Shown here in pieces: positions 15,993 through 24,588 of a DNA stretch of 64,000 nt. The notes beneath the pieces were generated by a model that saw only the letters and a program-made list of their open reading frames with translations, was not told the origin of the DNA and made no database searches. The position numbers and the translations under genes were made by a program. Location of the stretch: NCBI GenBank assembly GCA_016291435.1, contig JAEEXH010000004.1:1-64000 (forward strand), written 5' to 3'. Origin of the DNA: Oscillospiraceae bacterium. Lineage in GTDB: Bacteria; Bacillota; Clostridia; Oscillospirales; Ruminococcaceae. The first letter of the stretch is position 1, and each line of letters starts with the position of its first letter.

Positions 15993-16915
15993 AAAAGCAT
16001 CTGAAACGGATCCTCACTGCCGCCTCGGCGATGCTGATGCTGCTCTGCGTCTTTGCAGTGCCCGTCTCGGCAGACAGAATATTTGAGGATGTCATCGCGA
16101 ATATCGGCCTCTATGACCCGGACAGTGTGTTCGGGGAATCCGACTATTCCGAAGCAAACTCCGCAATTCTCGAGACAAGCAGCAGCATCGACATGTATGT
16201 TGCCGTGCAGGTCACGGGAGAGGATGCGCCTGCATACAGCGACGGCGAGATCGAAGCAATGGCAGATGACATGTATGACGAGCTCTTCAACATCCCGCAT
16301 GGCACGGAGACAGACGGCGTTCTGCTCTATCTCAGCCTTTCGACGCACTATGCCTACATCTCGACCTGCGGCACGGCACAGATCTATTATTACAACGGCG
16401 GCTCGGATGACCGCATTTCCTCCATCGTCAGCGGCATGGGCGACTATCTGCGCAGAGAGGATTATGCCGGCGCGGTCAATTATTTCTGCCGACAGCTCGT
16501 ATATTACAAGGAAAAAGGCGTGCCGAAGGACGGCTACACCGTCAACGATGACAACGGCGAATACGCCTATTATCAGAACGGTGAGCTGGTCCACTCGGAG
16601 ACACTGCCGTGGTGGCTCGGCGTGAGATGGTCCATGATGCTGCCGATCGCAGGCATCATCGGTTTGATCACGGCGCTGATCTCGGTGCTCTGCGTCAAGA
16701 ACAGCTACAAGCTGAAGAAATCGCTTTCGCCGATGAATTATGTCAGCCAGCAGGACACGCATTTCTATGTGCAGGAAGATCTCTTCCTCCGCAAGCATGT
16801 CAGCAAGACGCATATCAGCTCCGACAGCGGCAGAGGCGGCGGCGGGGGCGGCGGCGGACACTCGCACACATCCTCCGGCGGCTTCTCCCACGGCGGCGGC
16901 GGCGGTCACTGGTAA
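15989..16915 (+). CDS. TPM-domain membrane protein with Gly/His-rich tail
   Basis: This 308-residue protein has a signal peptide (ILTAASAMLMLLCVFAVPVSA, cleavage near residue 29). A TPM-like domain follows (about 35-175, including DGVLLYLSLSTHYAYISTCG). Then comes a membrane helix (MMLPIAGIIGLITALISVLCV) and a low-complexity C-terminus with runs of glycine and SHTSS / HGGGGGHW. TPM proteins of the YgcG type share this domain-helix-GGG layout; in plants and some bacteria TPM domains bind metal and act in photosystem or respiratory maintenance. Its partnership with the zinc-ribbon protein is shown by the ATGA overlap. Confidence 0.8.
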   Translation: MKKHLKRILTAASAMLMLLCVFAVPVSADRIFEDVIANIGLYDPDSVFGESDYSEANSAILETSSSIDMYVAVQVTGEDAPAYSDGEIEAMADDMYDELFNIPHGTETDGVLLYLSLSTHYAYISTCGTAQIYYYNGGSDDRISSIVSGMGDYLRREDYAGAVNYFCRQLVYYKEKGVPKDGYTVNDDNGEYAYYQNGELVHSETLPWWLGVRWSMMLPIAGIIGLITALISVLCVKNSYKLKKSLSPMNYVSQQDTHFYVQEDLFLRKHVSKTHISSDSGRGGGGGGGGHSHTSSGGFSHGGGGGHW

Positions 16916-16990
16916 GCGGGTGTGCGGCTTCTTCGGATATATGAGAACCCCGCTGTAATATGAATCAAACAGAAACAGGAGAGTAAACAT

Positions 16991-18631
16991 ATGGATTATC
17001 AGGCACTTGCAGATCTGCTTTTCCCGGAGATCACCGGGACGATCGGCGACTATGAAGCGAAGTATCCCCCGCGCAATCTGCCGGAGGGTGCAGTCGTGAC
17101 GCGCATTGCACCGAGCCCGACCGGCTTTGTGCATCTCGGCAATCTCTACAACGCGATCGGCGAGCGGCTGGCGCATCAGACCGGCGGCGTCTTCTATCTC
17201 CGCATTGAGGATACCGATCAGAAGCGCGAGGTCGAAGGCGCGGTCGAAGCGGTCATCGACGCCATGAACTTCTACGGCGTTCACTTTGACGAGGGCGTCA
17301 CCAAGGACGGCGAATCGGGCGCCTACGGTCCCTACCGGCAGCGTCAGCGCAAGACGCTCTATCAGACCGTTGCGAAAGCACTTCTGCTCCGCGGGCTTGC
17401 CTATCCCTGCTTCTGCACCGAGGAAGACCTCGCGAAAATGCATGAGGAGCAGGAGGCCGCAAAGGAAAATTACGGCTACTACGGCAAATATGCGATCTGG
17501 CGCGACCGTCCCATGGAAGATATCAAGGCAGAGCTTCAGAAGGGCACTGAATGGGTGCTGCGCTTCCGCTCTGAGGGCGATCCCGCAAACATGATTCCCG
17601 TGCAGGACGGCATCCGCGGCGAGCTCAAAGTGCAGGAGAACTACACCGACTTCGTGCTGCTCAAATCCGACGGCATCCCGACCTATCACTTCGCACATGT
17701 CTGCGACGATCATTTCATGCGCACGACCCATGTCATCCGCGACGAGAGCTGGCTTGCGACCCTCCCGATCCATGTGCAGCTTTTCGATACGCTCGGCTGG
17801 CAGCGCCCGGTCTACTGCCACACCGCAACCCTCATGAAGATGGACGGCAGCTCGAAGCGCAAGCTCTCGAAGCGCAAGGATCCCGAGCTTGCCCTCAGCT
17901 ATTACTCTGAGGCGGGCGTGCCGCAGGAAGCGACATGGCTCTATCTGCTCACGGTGCTGAACAGCAATTTCGAGGAGTGGCACATGGCAAACCCCGATGC
18001 GGATTCCCGCGCATTTACCTTCTCGCTTGAGAAGATGAGCACCTCCGGCTCGCTCTTTGACCTCGAAAAGCTCGACAACATCGCGAAGGAATATCTCTCC
18101 CGCCAGAGCGCAGATTTCGTCTATGACGGGCTGCTCACATGGGCAAAGACCTATGACACCGCACTCGCGGAGAGAATGCAGCAGAAGGAAGCGCTGTACC
18201 GCGGTGCAGTCGCAGTCGGCAGAGGCGGCGAAAAGCCCCGCAAGGACTACGGAAGCTGGTCTGCGGCGGCAAAGTTCCTCTCCTTCTATGACGCCGACAC
18301 CTTTGAGATCACCGATGCCTGCCCGGAGAACGCAGACGGCGACAAGCGGAATGCAATCCTCGACGGCTATCTTGAAACGCTCGATTTTGCCGACACGCAG
18401 GAGGAGTGGTTCGCAAAGGTCAAAACGCTGACAGAATCGCTCGGATACGCTGTGCAGCCGAAGAAGTATAAGAAGAATCCCGAGCTTTACTGCGGCAGCA
18501 TCGTCGATGTGACGAATCTGCTGCGTGTCGCCGTGACAGGCAGACAGAATGCGCCGGATCTCTGGGAGATCAGCCATGTGCTCGGCGAGGCAGAGACCCG
18601 CAGACGGCTTAAGGACTACCGCAATGGCTGA
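16991..18631 (+). CDS. gltX: glutamate--tRNA ligase
   Basis: This class I aminoacyl-tRNA synthetase charges tRNA-Glu. The 546-residue product has the HIGH-type signature PSPTGFVHLGNLYNAI, the YLRIEDTDQKREVEGA segment, FCTEEDL, YHFAHVCDDHFM, and the KMSKS-type loop KRKLSKRKDPEL. The C-terminal half is helical and matches the clostridial GluRS variant of about 550 residues rather than the 490-residue form. A clear AGGAGAG site precedes the ATG. Whether it also mischarges tRNA-Gln cannot be read from the sequence alone. It overlaps the next gene by 8 nt. Confidence 0.95.
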   Translation: MDYQALADLLFPEITGTIGDYEAKYPPRNLPEGAVVTRIAPSPTGFVHLGNLYNAIGERLAHQTGGVFYLRIEDTDQKREVEGAVEAVIDAMNFYGVHFDEGVTKDGESGAYGPYRQRQRKTLYQTVAKALLLRGLAYPCFCTEEDLAKMHEEQEAAKENYGYYGKYAIWRDRPMEDIKAELQKGTEWVLRFRSEGDPANMIPVQDGIRGELKVQENYTDFVLLKSDGIPTYHFAHVCDDHFMRTTHVIRDESWLATLPIHVQLFDTLGWQRPVYCHTATLMKMDGSSKRKLSKRKDPELALSYYSEAGVPQEATWLYLLTVLNSNFEEWHMANPDADSRAFTFSLEKMSTSGSLFDLEKLDNIAKEYLSRQSADFVYDGLLTWAKTYDTALAERMQQKEALYRGAVAVGRGGEKPRKDYGSWSAAAKFLSFYDADTFEITDACPENADGDKRNAILDGYLETLDFADTQEEWFAKVKTLTESLGYAVQPKKYKKNPELYCGSIVDVTNLLRVAVTGRQNAPDLWEISHVLGEAETRRRLKDYRNG

Positions 18632-19889
18632 TACCGTACTGCTGGAGGAGCGCCCTGCGGAGCAGCTCCCCGCCGCACCGGTGCAGCCGGAAGCGCCGAA
18701 GGAAAAAAAGAAATTCCGGCTGACGAAATACTGGATCTTCCTGATCGTGCTCATCGCAGTGCTTGCGGCAATTTGGGGTATTTTCCAGATACAGAGCATC
18801 AGCGATTTCTGGCTGAACCGCGTGCATCCCGCCTGCGCTGATCTGATCGGCAGCATCACCGCCAAGATCCCGGTGCCGATCTATGAAATCATGATCGCTG
18901 CGGCTGCGGTGCTCGGCGTGCTGCTCATCGTGTTCCTCATCCTGCTGATCTTTCTCAGAAAGCGTGCGAAATACCGCAGATTTGTCGGCGGCTATTTCAA
19001 GACGCTGCTTGTGATCGCGGTGATTGCGGCTGGCTTCAGCTTCATCTTTGATGCATGGCTGCTGCGGAGCTCAGTGCTCGGCGAAACGGATTACACTGCG
19101 CAGGAGCACACGCTGGAAGAAGTCGTCGCGCTCTGCGACCGCTGGCAGACCGAAGTCAACGGACTGATCGACAAGGTTGACCGCGACAAAAATCACCATT
19201 TCATCCGGCGCACAGAGGAGGAGATCCGCGCAGATCTCATGAAAGCACGCGCAAAGCTCTCCGCGGAATACGGGCGGTTTACGATCGACCCGCCGCCGGA
19301 GAAGCTGTCGTTTGTCTCCCCTGCGCTGCACACCTTCGGCATCGCGGCATATACGACCACGCCGACAATGGAGATCGTGTTCTCCGACCGCTATGAGGCG
19401 GCTGCTGTCTTCCCGAGCGTCTATGCGCATGAGTTCAGCCATTACTGCGGCTACTGGCGCGAGGACGAGGCGAATTATCTCGGCTTCCGTCTCTGCGACC
19501 TGAGCGAGGATCCGAATATCCGCTATGCAGGCTATATTGACATCTGGACAGATCTGATGGACGCGCTCGACAAGGCGTTTTTCGGCGACGCACCCGTCAA
19601 TCATGACGACGAGGGCTATCTTGCCCTCTGCGAGGAACTGGTGCAGTTTGAGGATCAGGAGCATCTGCTCCTGTTCATCTGCGACCGCTCGACCAATTAT
19701 AAGCTCTATCACGAGCTGCGCGGCGAGGAGGACAGCACCCCGCCGAAGCCGGATTACGGCACGCTGCCCGAGGGTGTCGGCGAGATTGTCTCCGATGCGG
19801 GCGAAAAGCATTTTGAGAATCTGCGCGACAAGCTCGGCGCACATTACTATGACGGCGTCGTGCAGCTGATGCTCGACCATATGGAATAA
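18624..19889 (+). CDS. DUF3810-like membrane metalloprotease
   Basis: The 421-residue protein has a proline-rich cytoplasmic N-terminus. Three membrane helices follow (about residues 35-57, 90-115 and 128-150), then a large soluble domain. That domain contains HEFSHYCGYWREDEANYLG, an HExxH zinc motif followed by a downstream Glu in an EDEAN context, as in DUF3810 proteins. It is therefore predicted to be a membrane-anchored zinc peptidase with its active site on the outer face. It starts 8 nt inside gltX and is followed by a good terminator. The substrate is unknown. Confidence 0.8.
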   Translation: MADTVLLEERPAEQLPAAPVQPEAPKEKKKFRLTKYWIFLIVLIAVLAAIWGIFQIQSISDFWLNRVHPACADLIGSITAKIPVPIYEIMIAAAAVLGVLLIVFLILLIFLRKRAKYRRFVGGYFKTLLVIAVIAAGFSFIFDAWLLRSSVLGETDYTAQEHTLEEVVALCDRWQTEVNGLIDKVDRDKNHHFIRRTEEEIRADLMKARAKLSAEYGRFTIDPPPEKLSFVSPALHTFGIAAYTTTPTMEIVFSDRYEAAAVFPSVYAHEFSHYCGYWREDEANYLGFRLCDLSEDPNIRYAGYIDIWTDLMDALDKAFFGDAPVNHDDEGYLALCEELVQFEDQEHLLLFICDRSTNYKLYHELRGEEDSTPPKPDYGTLPEGVGEIVSDAGEKHFENLRDKLGAHYYDGVVQLMLDHME

Positions 19890-19893
19890 CGGG

Positions 19894-19930
19894 AACCGCA
19901 TTCTCCGCGCTCAGGGGGATGCGGTTTTTT
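19894..19930 (+). terminator. rho-independent terminator after the DUF3810-like gene
   Basis: AACCGCAT (19894-19901) pairs with ATGCGGTT (19919-19926) and runs into a six-T tract. Confidence 0.85.
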
Positions 19931-20013
19931 GTATCGCTTCGCGATGTTTTATAATGGGGACTCCGTCCCCATACCCCTGCCGGGGACAGCGGTCCCCGGA
20001 CCCCGTTATTATG
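19931..20013. repeat. palindromic intergenic element (three nested hairpins)
   Basis: The stretch holds ATCGC-TTC-GCGAT (near 19933), GGGGAC-TCC-GTCCCC (19956-19970), and CCGGGGAC (19980-19987) against GTCCCCGG (19992-19999). A loose outer pairing joins ATAATGGGG to the CCCCGTTATTAT side. No coding potential is apparent. A second copy of the small ATCGC hairpin, with TTT as loop, is at 36739-36753. Confidence 0.6.
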
Positions 20014-20090
20014 GAGAGTCATGCAGGCGCAGTCAAAAGCCGCGAACAGCGGCGTCACCGGCGAGCAGACGAGCACGGAACAGTCAGTTG

Positions 20091-20154
20091 ACTTGAGAAA
20101 AACGCCAGCGCGGGCTCCGCGCACTTGAGAAAAATGCCGGCGCGGGCTCCGCGC
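20091..20154. repeat. two tandem copies of a 32-bp unit
   Basis: Units at 20091-20122 and 20123-20154 both begin ACTTGAGAAAAA and end GCGCGGGCTCCGCGC, differing at three or so positions. The GCGCGG-GCT-CCGCGC part of each unit is itself a hairpin. The rest of the gap 20014-20090 shows no gene. Confidence 0.7.
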
Positions 20155-20177
20155 CTGTGCCGGCATTGCATTTTCCA

Positions 20178-20206
20178 TTGACTTTTTCATGCAATTATGG
20201 TATGAT
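20178..20206 (+). promoter_or_regulatory. sigma-A promoter for the SGNH lipoprotein gene
   Basis: TTGACT (20178-20183) and TATGAT (20201-20206) have 17-nt spacing and lie 36 nt before the start codon. Confidence 0.75.
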
Positions 20207-20241
20207 ATATGTGGATTATTCTAATGTGAGGTAGATACAGA

Positions 20242-21444
20242 ATGAAGCATCATATATTCTGCAAATGCGCGGCGGCAGCATCCGCTGCACTGCTCTCGGG
20301 GCTGTGTCTCGCAGGCTGTGCAGGCGGCAGCTCCAAGGCGCCTGAAACGCCCGAGGAATTTCACGCGGCAATGGTCGCGCGCTCTGTCGTCAGCACCGGC
20401 AACACGGCGTGGCTCAATCGGGTATTCGACAAAGCCGAGAGTGGCGGCGATATCACCATCGCCTATGTCGGCGGCTCCATCACCGAGGGCTATGCGCCCG
20501 GTCCGCGCTCCCCGCAGTGCTATGCCTCCGTTTCGGCGGCGGCGTTTCAGGAGACCTACTGCAAGGGCGGCACAGTCACCTGCCAGAACAACGGTCTCTC
20601 CGGCACGCCCTCCGTTCTCGGAAACCTGCGTGTCTCCGATGAGGTGCTGCCCACAGAGCCCGACATCATTTTCCTCGAATTTGCCGTGAATGACGGCATG
20701 GAAATGGATTACAAGGTCTGCTACGAGAGCCTGCTGCGCACCTGTCTCGAAGCGAAAAACGAGCCTGCGGTCATCTGCCTGTTCACCTATATGGAGACCG
20801 GGCACACCTGTCAGGAGCAGCAGCAGGAGATCGGCGCACACTATGATGTCGGCATGATCTCCGTGCGCGATGCGATTTTGCCCGAGATGGAAGCGGGGCG
20901 CATGAAGTGGAGCGACTACGGCGACGATGATGTACACCCGACCGCTGCGGGGCATGCCCTGCTCGGCGAATTCATCGCGGAGTATTTTGCAGAGGCGAAG
21001 GCGAAGAAAGCGGATAAGTCCTATGAGATTCCCGCAGAGACCGTCTATCCTGCGCTTTACACAAACGGCGCGCTGCATGATGCCGCCGATCTCAAATACC
21101 GCGACGGCTCTTGGAATGTCGGCACGAACAATCAGCGCTTCCCCGCAGGCTTTGTCTATCAGAAGGATACCGGGAATGAGGGGCTCAGCTTCACCGTCAC
21201 CGGCAAGACGCTGTTTCTCGTCTACAAGGTATCCAATTCGACGGACTACGGCATGGCAGGCGTCTATATCAACGGCTCGCTTGCCGGCATCGTCAACGGC
21301 TACGGCGTCAACGGCTGGGGCGGACCTGTGCCGAAGCTCATTGAGCACTACGACACGGAGACCGAGATGAATGTGGAGATCCGCATGCTCGACGACCATG
21401 TTGACAAGTCGTTCGAGATCTTTGCGGTCGGAGTGTCGGACTGA
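20242..21444 (+). CDS. SGNH/GDSL hydrolase lipoprotein
   Basis: This 400-residue surface lipoprotein has a type II signal peptide whose lipobox LAGC places the lipidated cysteine at about residue 26. The SGNH domain (about 70-250) has block I GGSITEG, a GLSGTPS region, FLEFAVND as block III, and a DVHPTAAGHALL catalytic Asp-His block. A C-terminal beta-rich domain (about 280-400) resembles a jelly-roll carbohydrate-binding or accessory module. It probably deacylates polysaccharide at the cell surface; the substrate is unproven. It has its own promoter and is coupled by TGATG to the next gene. Confidence 0.85.
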   Translation: MKHHIFCKCAAAASAALLSGLCLAGCAGGSSKAPETPEEFHAAMVARSVVSTGNTAWLNRVFDKAESGGDITIAYVGGSITEGYAPGPRSPQCYASVSAAAFQETYCKGGTVTCQNNGLSGTPSVLGNLRVSDEVLPTEPDIIFLEFAVNDGMEMDYKVCYESLLRTCLEAKNEPAVICLFTYMETGHTCQEQQQEIGAHYDVGMISVRDAILPEMEAGRMKWSDYGDDDVHPTAAGHALLGEFIAEYFAEAKAKKADKSYEIPAETVYPALYTNGALHDAADLKYRDGSWNVGTNNQRFPAGFVYQKDTGNEGLSFTVTGKTLFLVYKVSNSTDYGMAGVYINGSLAGIVNGYGVNGWGGPVPKLIEHYDTETEMNVEIRMLDDHVDKSFEIFAVGVSD

Positions 21445-21977
21445 TGCGCGTGCAGTCAAGCAGCTACCGCGTGGCGCTCGGCGGAATCGTCGCGGCGCTC
21501 TGCGTAGCAATGATGTTTCTGACGGGGATCATCCCCGCGCTCTACATCGCGGCGCCGATGGCAGCGGGCATGCTGATGATCATACTGGTCGAGGAGGTCT
21601 CGGTCGGCTGGGGCTGGCTCACATATATCGCGGTGAGTCTGCTCGCACTGATCGTCACCTTTGACAAGGAAGCCGCGCTGATGTTCATTCTGTTCTTCGG
21701 CTATTACCCCATTCTCCGGCGGAATTTTGAGCGCATCCGGCAGAAATCCCTGAAGCTCCTCTGCAAGCTCCTGATGTTCAACGCATTTCTCGTGCTCGAC
21801 TGGTGGCTGACGGTCTTTGTGCTCGGGCTGCCGAGCTTTGAAGACACCGCACCGTATATGTACGCCGTGCTGATCGTGATGGCGAACGGAATGTTCCTCT
21901 TTTACGATCTGCTGCTCTCGCGCATGGGCTGGTTCTATCACCGGGTCTTCGTGCGGAAGGTGCTGAGAAGGCGGTGA
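21444..21977 (+). CDS. polytopic membrane protein, unknown function
   Basis: The 177-residue protein has five to six predicted membrane helices, starting ALGGIVAALCVAMMFLTGIIPALYIAAPMAAG. The pattern of two long N-terminal helices with a GIIP turn is reminiscent of S-component-like membrane proteins of ECF transporters, but no ligand signature is visible. It ends in a basic tail (RKVLRRR). The start shares one base with the stop of the SGNH lipoprotein gene, so the two are probably co-expressed. The frame continues open for about 41 codons after the TGA, to the edge of the palindromic element. Confidence 0.7.
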   Translation: MRVQSSSYRVALGGIVAALCVAMMFLTGIIPALYIAAPMAAGMLMIILVEEVSVGWGWLTYIAVSLLALIVTFDKEAALMFILFFGYYPILRRNFERIRQKSLKLLCKLLMFNAFLVLDWWLTVFVLGLPSFEDTAPYMYAVLIVMANGMFLFYDLLLSRMGWFYHRVFVRKVLRRR

Positions 21978-22101
21978 CAATATGAAAATGACGGATCGGA
22001 TGCGGTCACACCGGAGCCTGCCGCGCCGTTCTTCCCGTATATCATTTGCGACACCATGATGGCAGGGCTTGCAAGGCTCTTTCTCAGGATGGGGATATTA
22101 T

Positions 22102-22230
22102 AACCCCTCAGTCAGCTTCGCTGACAGCTCCCCTTTCAGGGGAGCCGAGACTGGTTTCATGTTGCAAAAGATCTCTCCGCTTTGCCTCCCCTGAAAGGGG
22201 AGGGGGACCGCCGAAGGCGGTGGAGGGGTT
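22102..22230. mobile_element. MITE-like nested palindromic element, 129 bp
   Basis: Terminal inverted repeats AACCCCTC and GAGGGGTT bound the element. Inside are GTCAGC-TTC-GCTGAC (22111-22125), CTCCCC-TTTCA-GGGGAG (22128-22144), its reverse complement CTCCCC-TGAAA-GGGGAG (22186-22202), and ACCGCC-GAA-GGCGGT (22207-22221). The arms can therefore pair with each other or fold locally. It contains no transposase, as expected for a non-autonomous element. Confidence 0.75.
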
Positions 22231-22243
22231 TCCGAGGAGAACC

Positions 22244-22633
22244 ATGGAAAAAAAATACGATTTTACCGGGTATAACAGTTTCTTAAAACCGGCGGCACGC
22301 GAACTGCGCAAGGCGATGACACCGCAGGAGCGGCGCCTTTGGTATTGCTTTCTCCGCGAATATCCCGTTCGGTTTCGGCGGCAAAGAATCATTGAGCGCT
22401 TCATCGCAGATTTCTACTGCTCCGCGGCAAAGCTTGTAATAGAAATCGACGGCGCTCAGCATTTCACTGTAACTGGAAAAGAGTATGATCAGATCCGCAC
22501 TGACATTCTAAAACGGTACGGTCTGGCTGTTCTGCGGTTTACAAACGCTGAAATTGATCAGCATTTCAGGGAAGTGTGCATGCGCATCGACAATATGGTT
22601 CAGAGGAGAATCCGAAAGGCTCAGCTTCGATAA
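22244..22633 (+). CDS. DUF559 (Vsr-like endonuclease fold) protein
   Basis: This 129-residue basic protein contains LRKAMTPQERRLWYCFL, FRRQRIIERFIADFYC, LVIEIDGAQH and RTDILKRYGLAVLRFTNAEI, the core of the DUF559 family, whose fold relates to very-short-patch repair endonucleases. The IADFYC / EIDG acidic residues would be the metal ligands. The start at 22244 follows GAGGAGA; an upstream in-frame extension would read through the palindromic element and is rejected. It lies between a complete (22102-22230) and a degraded (22652-22702) copy of that element. Nuclease activity is inferred only. Confidence 0.8.
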   Translation: MEKKYDFTGYNSFLKPAARELRKAMTPQERRLWYCFLREYPVRFRRQRIIERFIADFYCSAAKLVIEIDGAQHFTVTGKEYDQIRTDILKRYGLAVLRFTNAEIDQHFREVCMRIDNMVQRRIRKAQLR

Positions 22634-22651
22634 CCTGATTCAGCGTCTTGC

Positions 22652-22702
22652 AATCCCTCAGCCAGCTTCGCGGACAGCTCCGCAGCCCGGCGTGTTCAGG
22701 GG
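22652..22702. repeat. degenerate partial copy of the MITE-like element
   Basis: AATCCCTCAGCCAGCTTCGC is followed by GGACAGCTCC, which aligns with the left half of the element at 22102-22144 with several substitutions. The right half is not present before aspS. Confidence 0.6.
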
Positions 22703-22803
22703 CATCTTCGCAAAACCGTACACTTGTAAAAACTGCGCAGCGCATCATTGCCGCACGGCTTTGATCTCGTGCTTCGCTTTTATAAAAAGGAGTAAACTAA
22801 ACT

Positions 22804-24588
22804 ATGGACAACATGCAAGGAATGAAGCGCACCTGCTACTGCGGCGAGGTGCTGGAAGCGGGCAAGACCGTCACAGTCGGCGGCTTTGTCGATACCGTGC
22901 GCGACAAGGGCGGTATCATTTTCATCGTGCTGAGAGACCGCACGGGCGTTGTGCAGCTCACCTTCGACGACACGACCGACCGCGCCCTCTTTGAGAAGGC
23001 AGCGTCCTGCAAGAGCGAATATGTGCTGCTGGCAAAGGGCGAGGTGCGTGAGCGCGAGAGCAAATCGGACAAGATCGCAACGGGTCATGTCGAGATTCAT
23101 GTCACCGAGCTGCGCATTCTCGCAAAGGCAAAGACCCCGCCCTTCGAGATCACCCCGCAGACGAAGGTCAATGAAGAGCTGCGCCTGAAATACCGCTATC
23201 TCGACCTCCGCAGAGCACCGCTCCAGCAGAATCTCATTCTGCGCCACAAGATCGCGATGTGCGCACGGCAGTATTTCTATGAAAACGGCTTCCTCGAAAT
23301 CGAAACCCCGATGATGATGAAATCCACGCCGGAGGGCGCAAGAGATTATCTCGTCCCCTCCCGTGTGCATCACGGCGAATTCTATGCGCTGCCGCAGTCG
23401 CCGCAGATCTACAAGCAGCTCCTGATGGTCGCGGGCTATGACCGCTACATCCAGCTCGCACGCTGCTTCCGCGACGAGGATCTCCGTGCGGACCGTCAGC
23501 CGGAATTCACGCAGATCGACCTCGAAATGTCCTTTGTCGATGTCGATGACATTCTCGATATTACCGAAGGCTTCCTTGTGCGCCTTTTCCGTGATGTGAT
23601 GGGCAAGGAGCTGAAGACTCCGCTGCCGCGCCTCACCTACACCGAAGCGATGAACCGCTTTGGCTCCGATAAGCCGGATCTGCGCTTTGGCATGGAGATC
23701 ACCGATCTCTCGGAGAACGTGCAGGCTTCGGCGTTCCCGGTTTTTGCAAATGCGCTCGCTGACGGCGGCTCTGTCCGCTGCATCACCGCGAAGAACGCCG
23801 CCCAGACGCTCACCCGCAAGGAGATCGACAAGCTGGTCGAGATGGTCAAGGGCATCGGCGCAAAGGGTCTTGCATACATCCGCTGGGTTGATGCAGAGCC
23901 CTCCTGCTCCTTCGGCAAGTTCCTCAAAGAGGGCGAGCTCGCTGCAATCTGCGAAAAGGCAGGCGCGGAGCAGGGCGATGTCGTGCTGATTGTCGCCGAC
24001 AAGAATTCCGTGACGCTGCCGGTGCTCGGCGCGCTCAGAAATCACCTTGCCCGCAAGCTCGAGCTCATCCCGAAGGGCGAATTCAACTTCCTCTGGATCA
24101 CGCAGTTCCCGTTCTTTGAGAAGGACGAGGAGACCGGCGAGTGGATGGCGATGCACCATCCCTTCACCATGCCGATGGACGAGTGTCTGCAATATCTTGA
24201 CACGGCGCCGGAAAAGGTCTTCGCAAAGGCATATGACCTTGTGCTGAACGGCACAGAGCTCTGCTCCGGATCCATGCGCATCACCGACTATGAGCTGCAG
24301 CAGAAGATGTTTGAGTCGCTGGGGCTGACCGACGAGGAGATTCAGGCAAAATTCGGCTTCCTCGTCGAAGCATACCAGTACGGTGCACCGCCTCACGGCG
24401 GTCTGGGCATCGGTCTTGACAGACTGACGATGACGCTCGCAGAGGCGGAGTCTCTGCGCGATGTGGTCGCCTTCCCGAAGGTGCAGAACGCAAGAGAGCT
24501 GATGAGCGGCTGCCCGTCGCCGGTTGACAAGGAGAGCCTTGACATTCTCGGCATCGCGGCGATCGCAGAAGACGAAGATGAAGCTTGA
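22804..24588 (+). CDS. aspS: aspartate--tRNA ligase
   Basis: This class II synthetase of the bacterial type is 594 residues. The N-terminal OB-fold anticodon domain contains GGFVDTVRDKGGIIFIVLRDRTG. The catalytic core has YRYLDLRR, FLEIETPMM, FYALPQSPQIYKQLLM, FRDEDLRADRQPEFTQIDLEMSF as motif 2, and GLGIGLDRL as motif 3. The bacterial GAD insertion lies between motifs 2 and 3. An AAAAAGGAG site precedes the ATG. It overlaps the next gene by 11 nt. Confidence 0.96.
   Translation: MDNMQGMKRTCYCGEVLEAGKTVTVGGFVDTVRDKGGIIFIVLRDRTGVVQLTFDDTTDRALFEKAASCKSEYVLLAKGEVRERESKSDKIATGHVEIHVTELRILAKAKTPPFEITPQTKVNEELRLKYRYLDLRRAPLQQNLILRHKIAMCARQYFYENGFLEIETPMMMKSTPEGARDYLVPSRVHHGEFYALPQSPQIYKQLLMVAGYDRYIQLARCFRDEDLRADRQPEFTQIDLEMSFVDVDDILDITEGFLVRLFRDVMGKELKTPLPRLTYTEAMNRFGSDKPDLRFGMEITDLSENVQASAFPVFANALADGGSVRCITAKNAAQTLTRKEIDKLVEMVKGIGAKGLAYIRWVDAEPSCSFGKFLKEGELAAICEKAGAEQGDVVLIVADKNSVTLPVLGALRNHLARKLELIPKGEFNFLWITQFPFFEKDEETGEWMAMHHPFTMPMDECLQYLDTAPEKVFAKAYDLVLNGTELCSGSMRITDYELQQKMFESLGLTDEEIQAKFGFLVEAYQYGAPPHGGLGIGLDRLTMTLAEAESLRDVVAFPKVQNARELMSGCPSPVDKESLDILGIAAIAEDEDEA

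Noticed and set aside
15851-18865. A leftward frame of about 1000 codons spanning the TPM and gltX genes.
   Set aside because: It lies entirely opposite genes with clear motifs, and its composition is that of a GC-driven antisense frame.
19931-20154. Considered as a CRISPR array because of repeated hairpin units.
   Set aside because: There are only two tandem copies and no spacers, and no cas genes lie in the window.
21975-22103. The frame of the 21444 membrane protein stays open for about 41 codons after its TGA, suggesting stop-codon readthrough or recoding.
   Set aside because: In GC-rich DNA such open extensions are common. The basic RRR end before TGA looks natural, and no recoding signal is visible.
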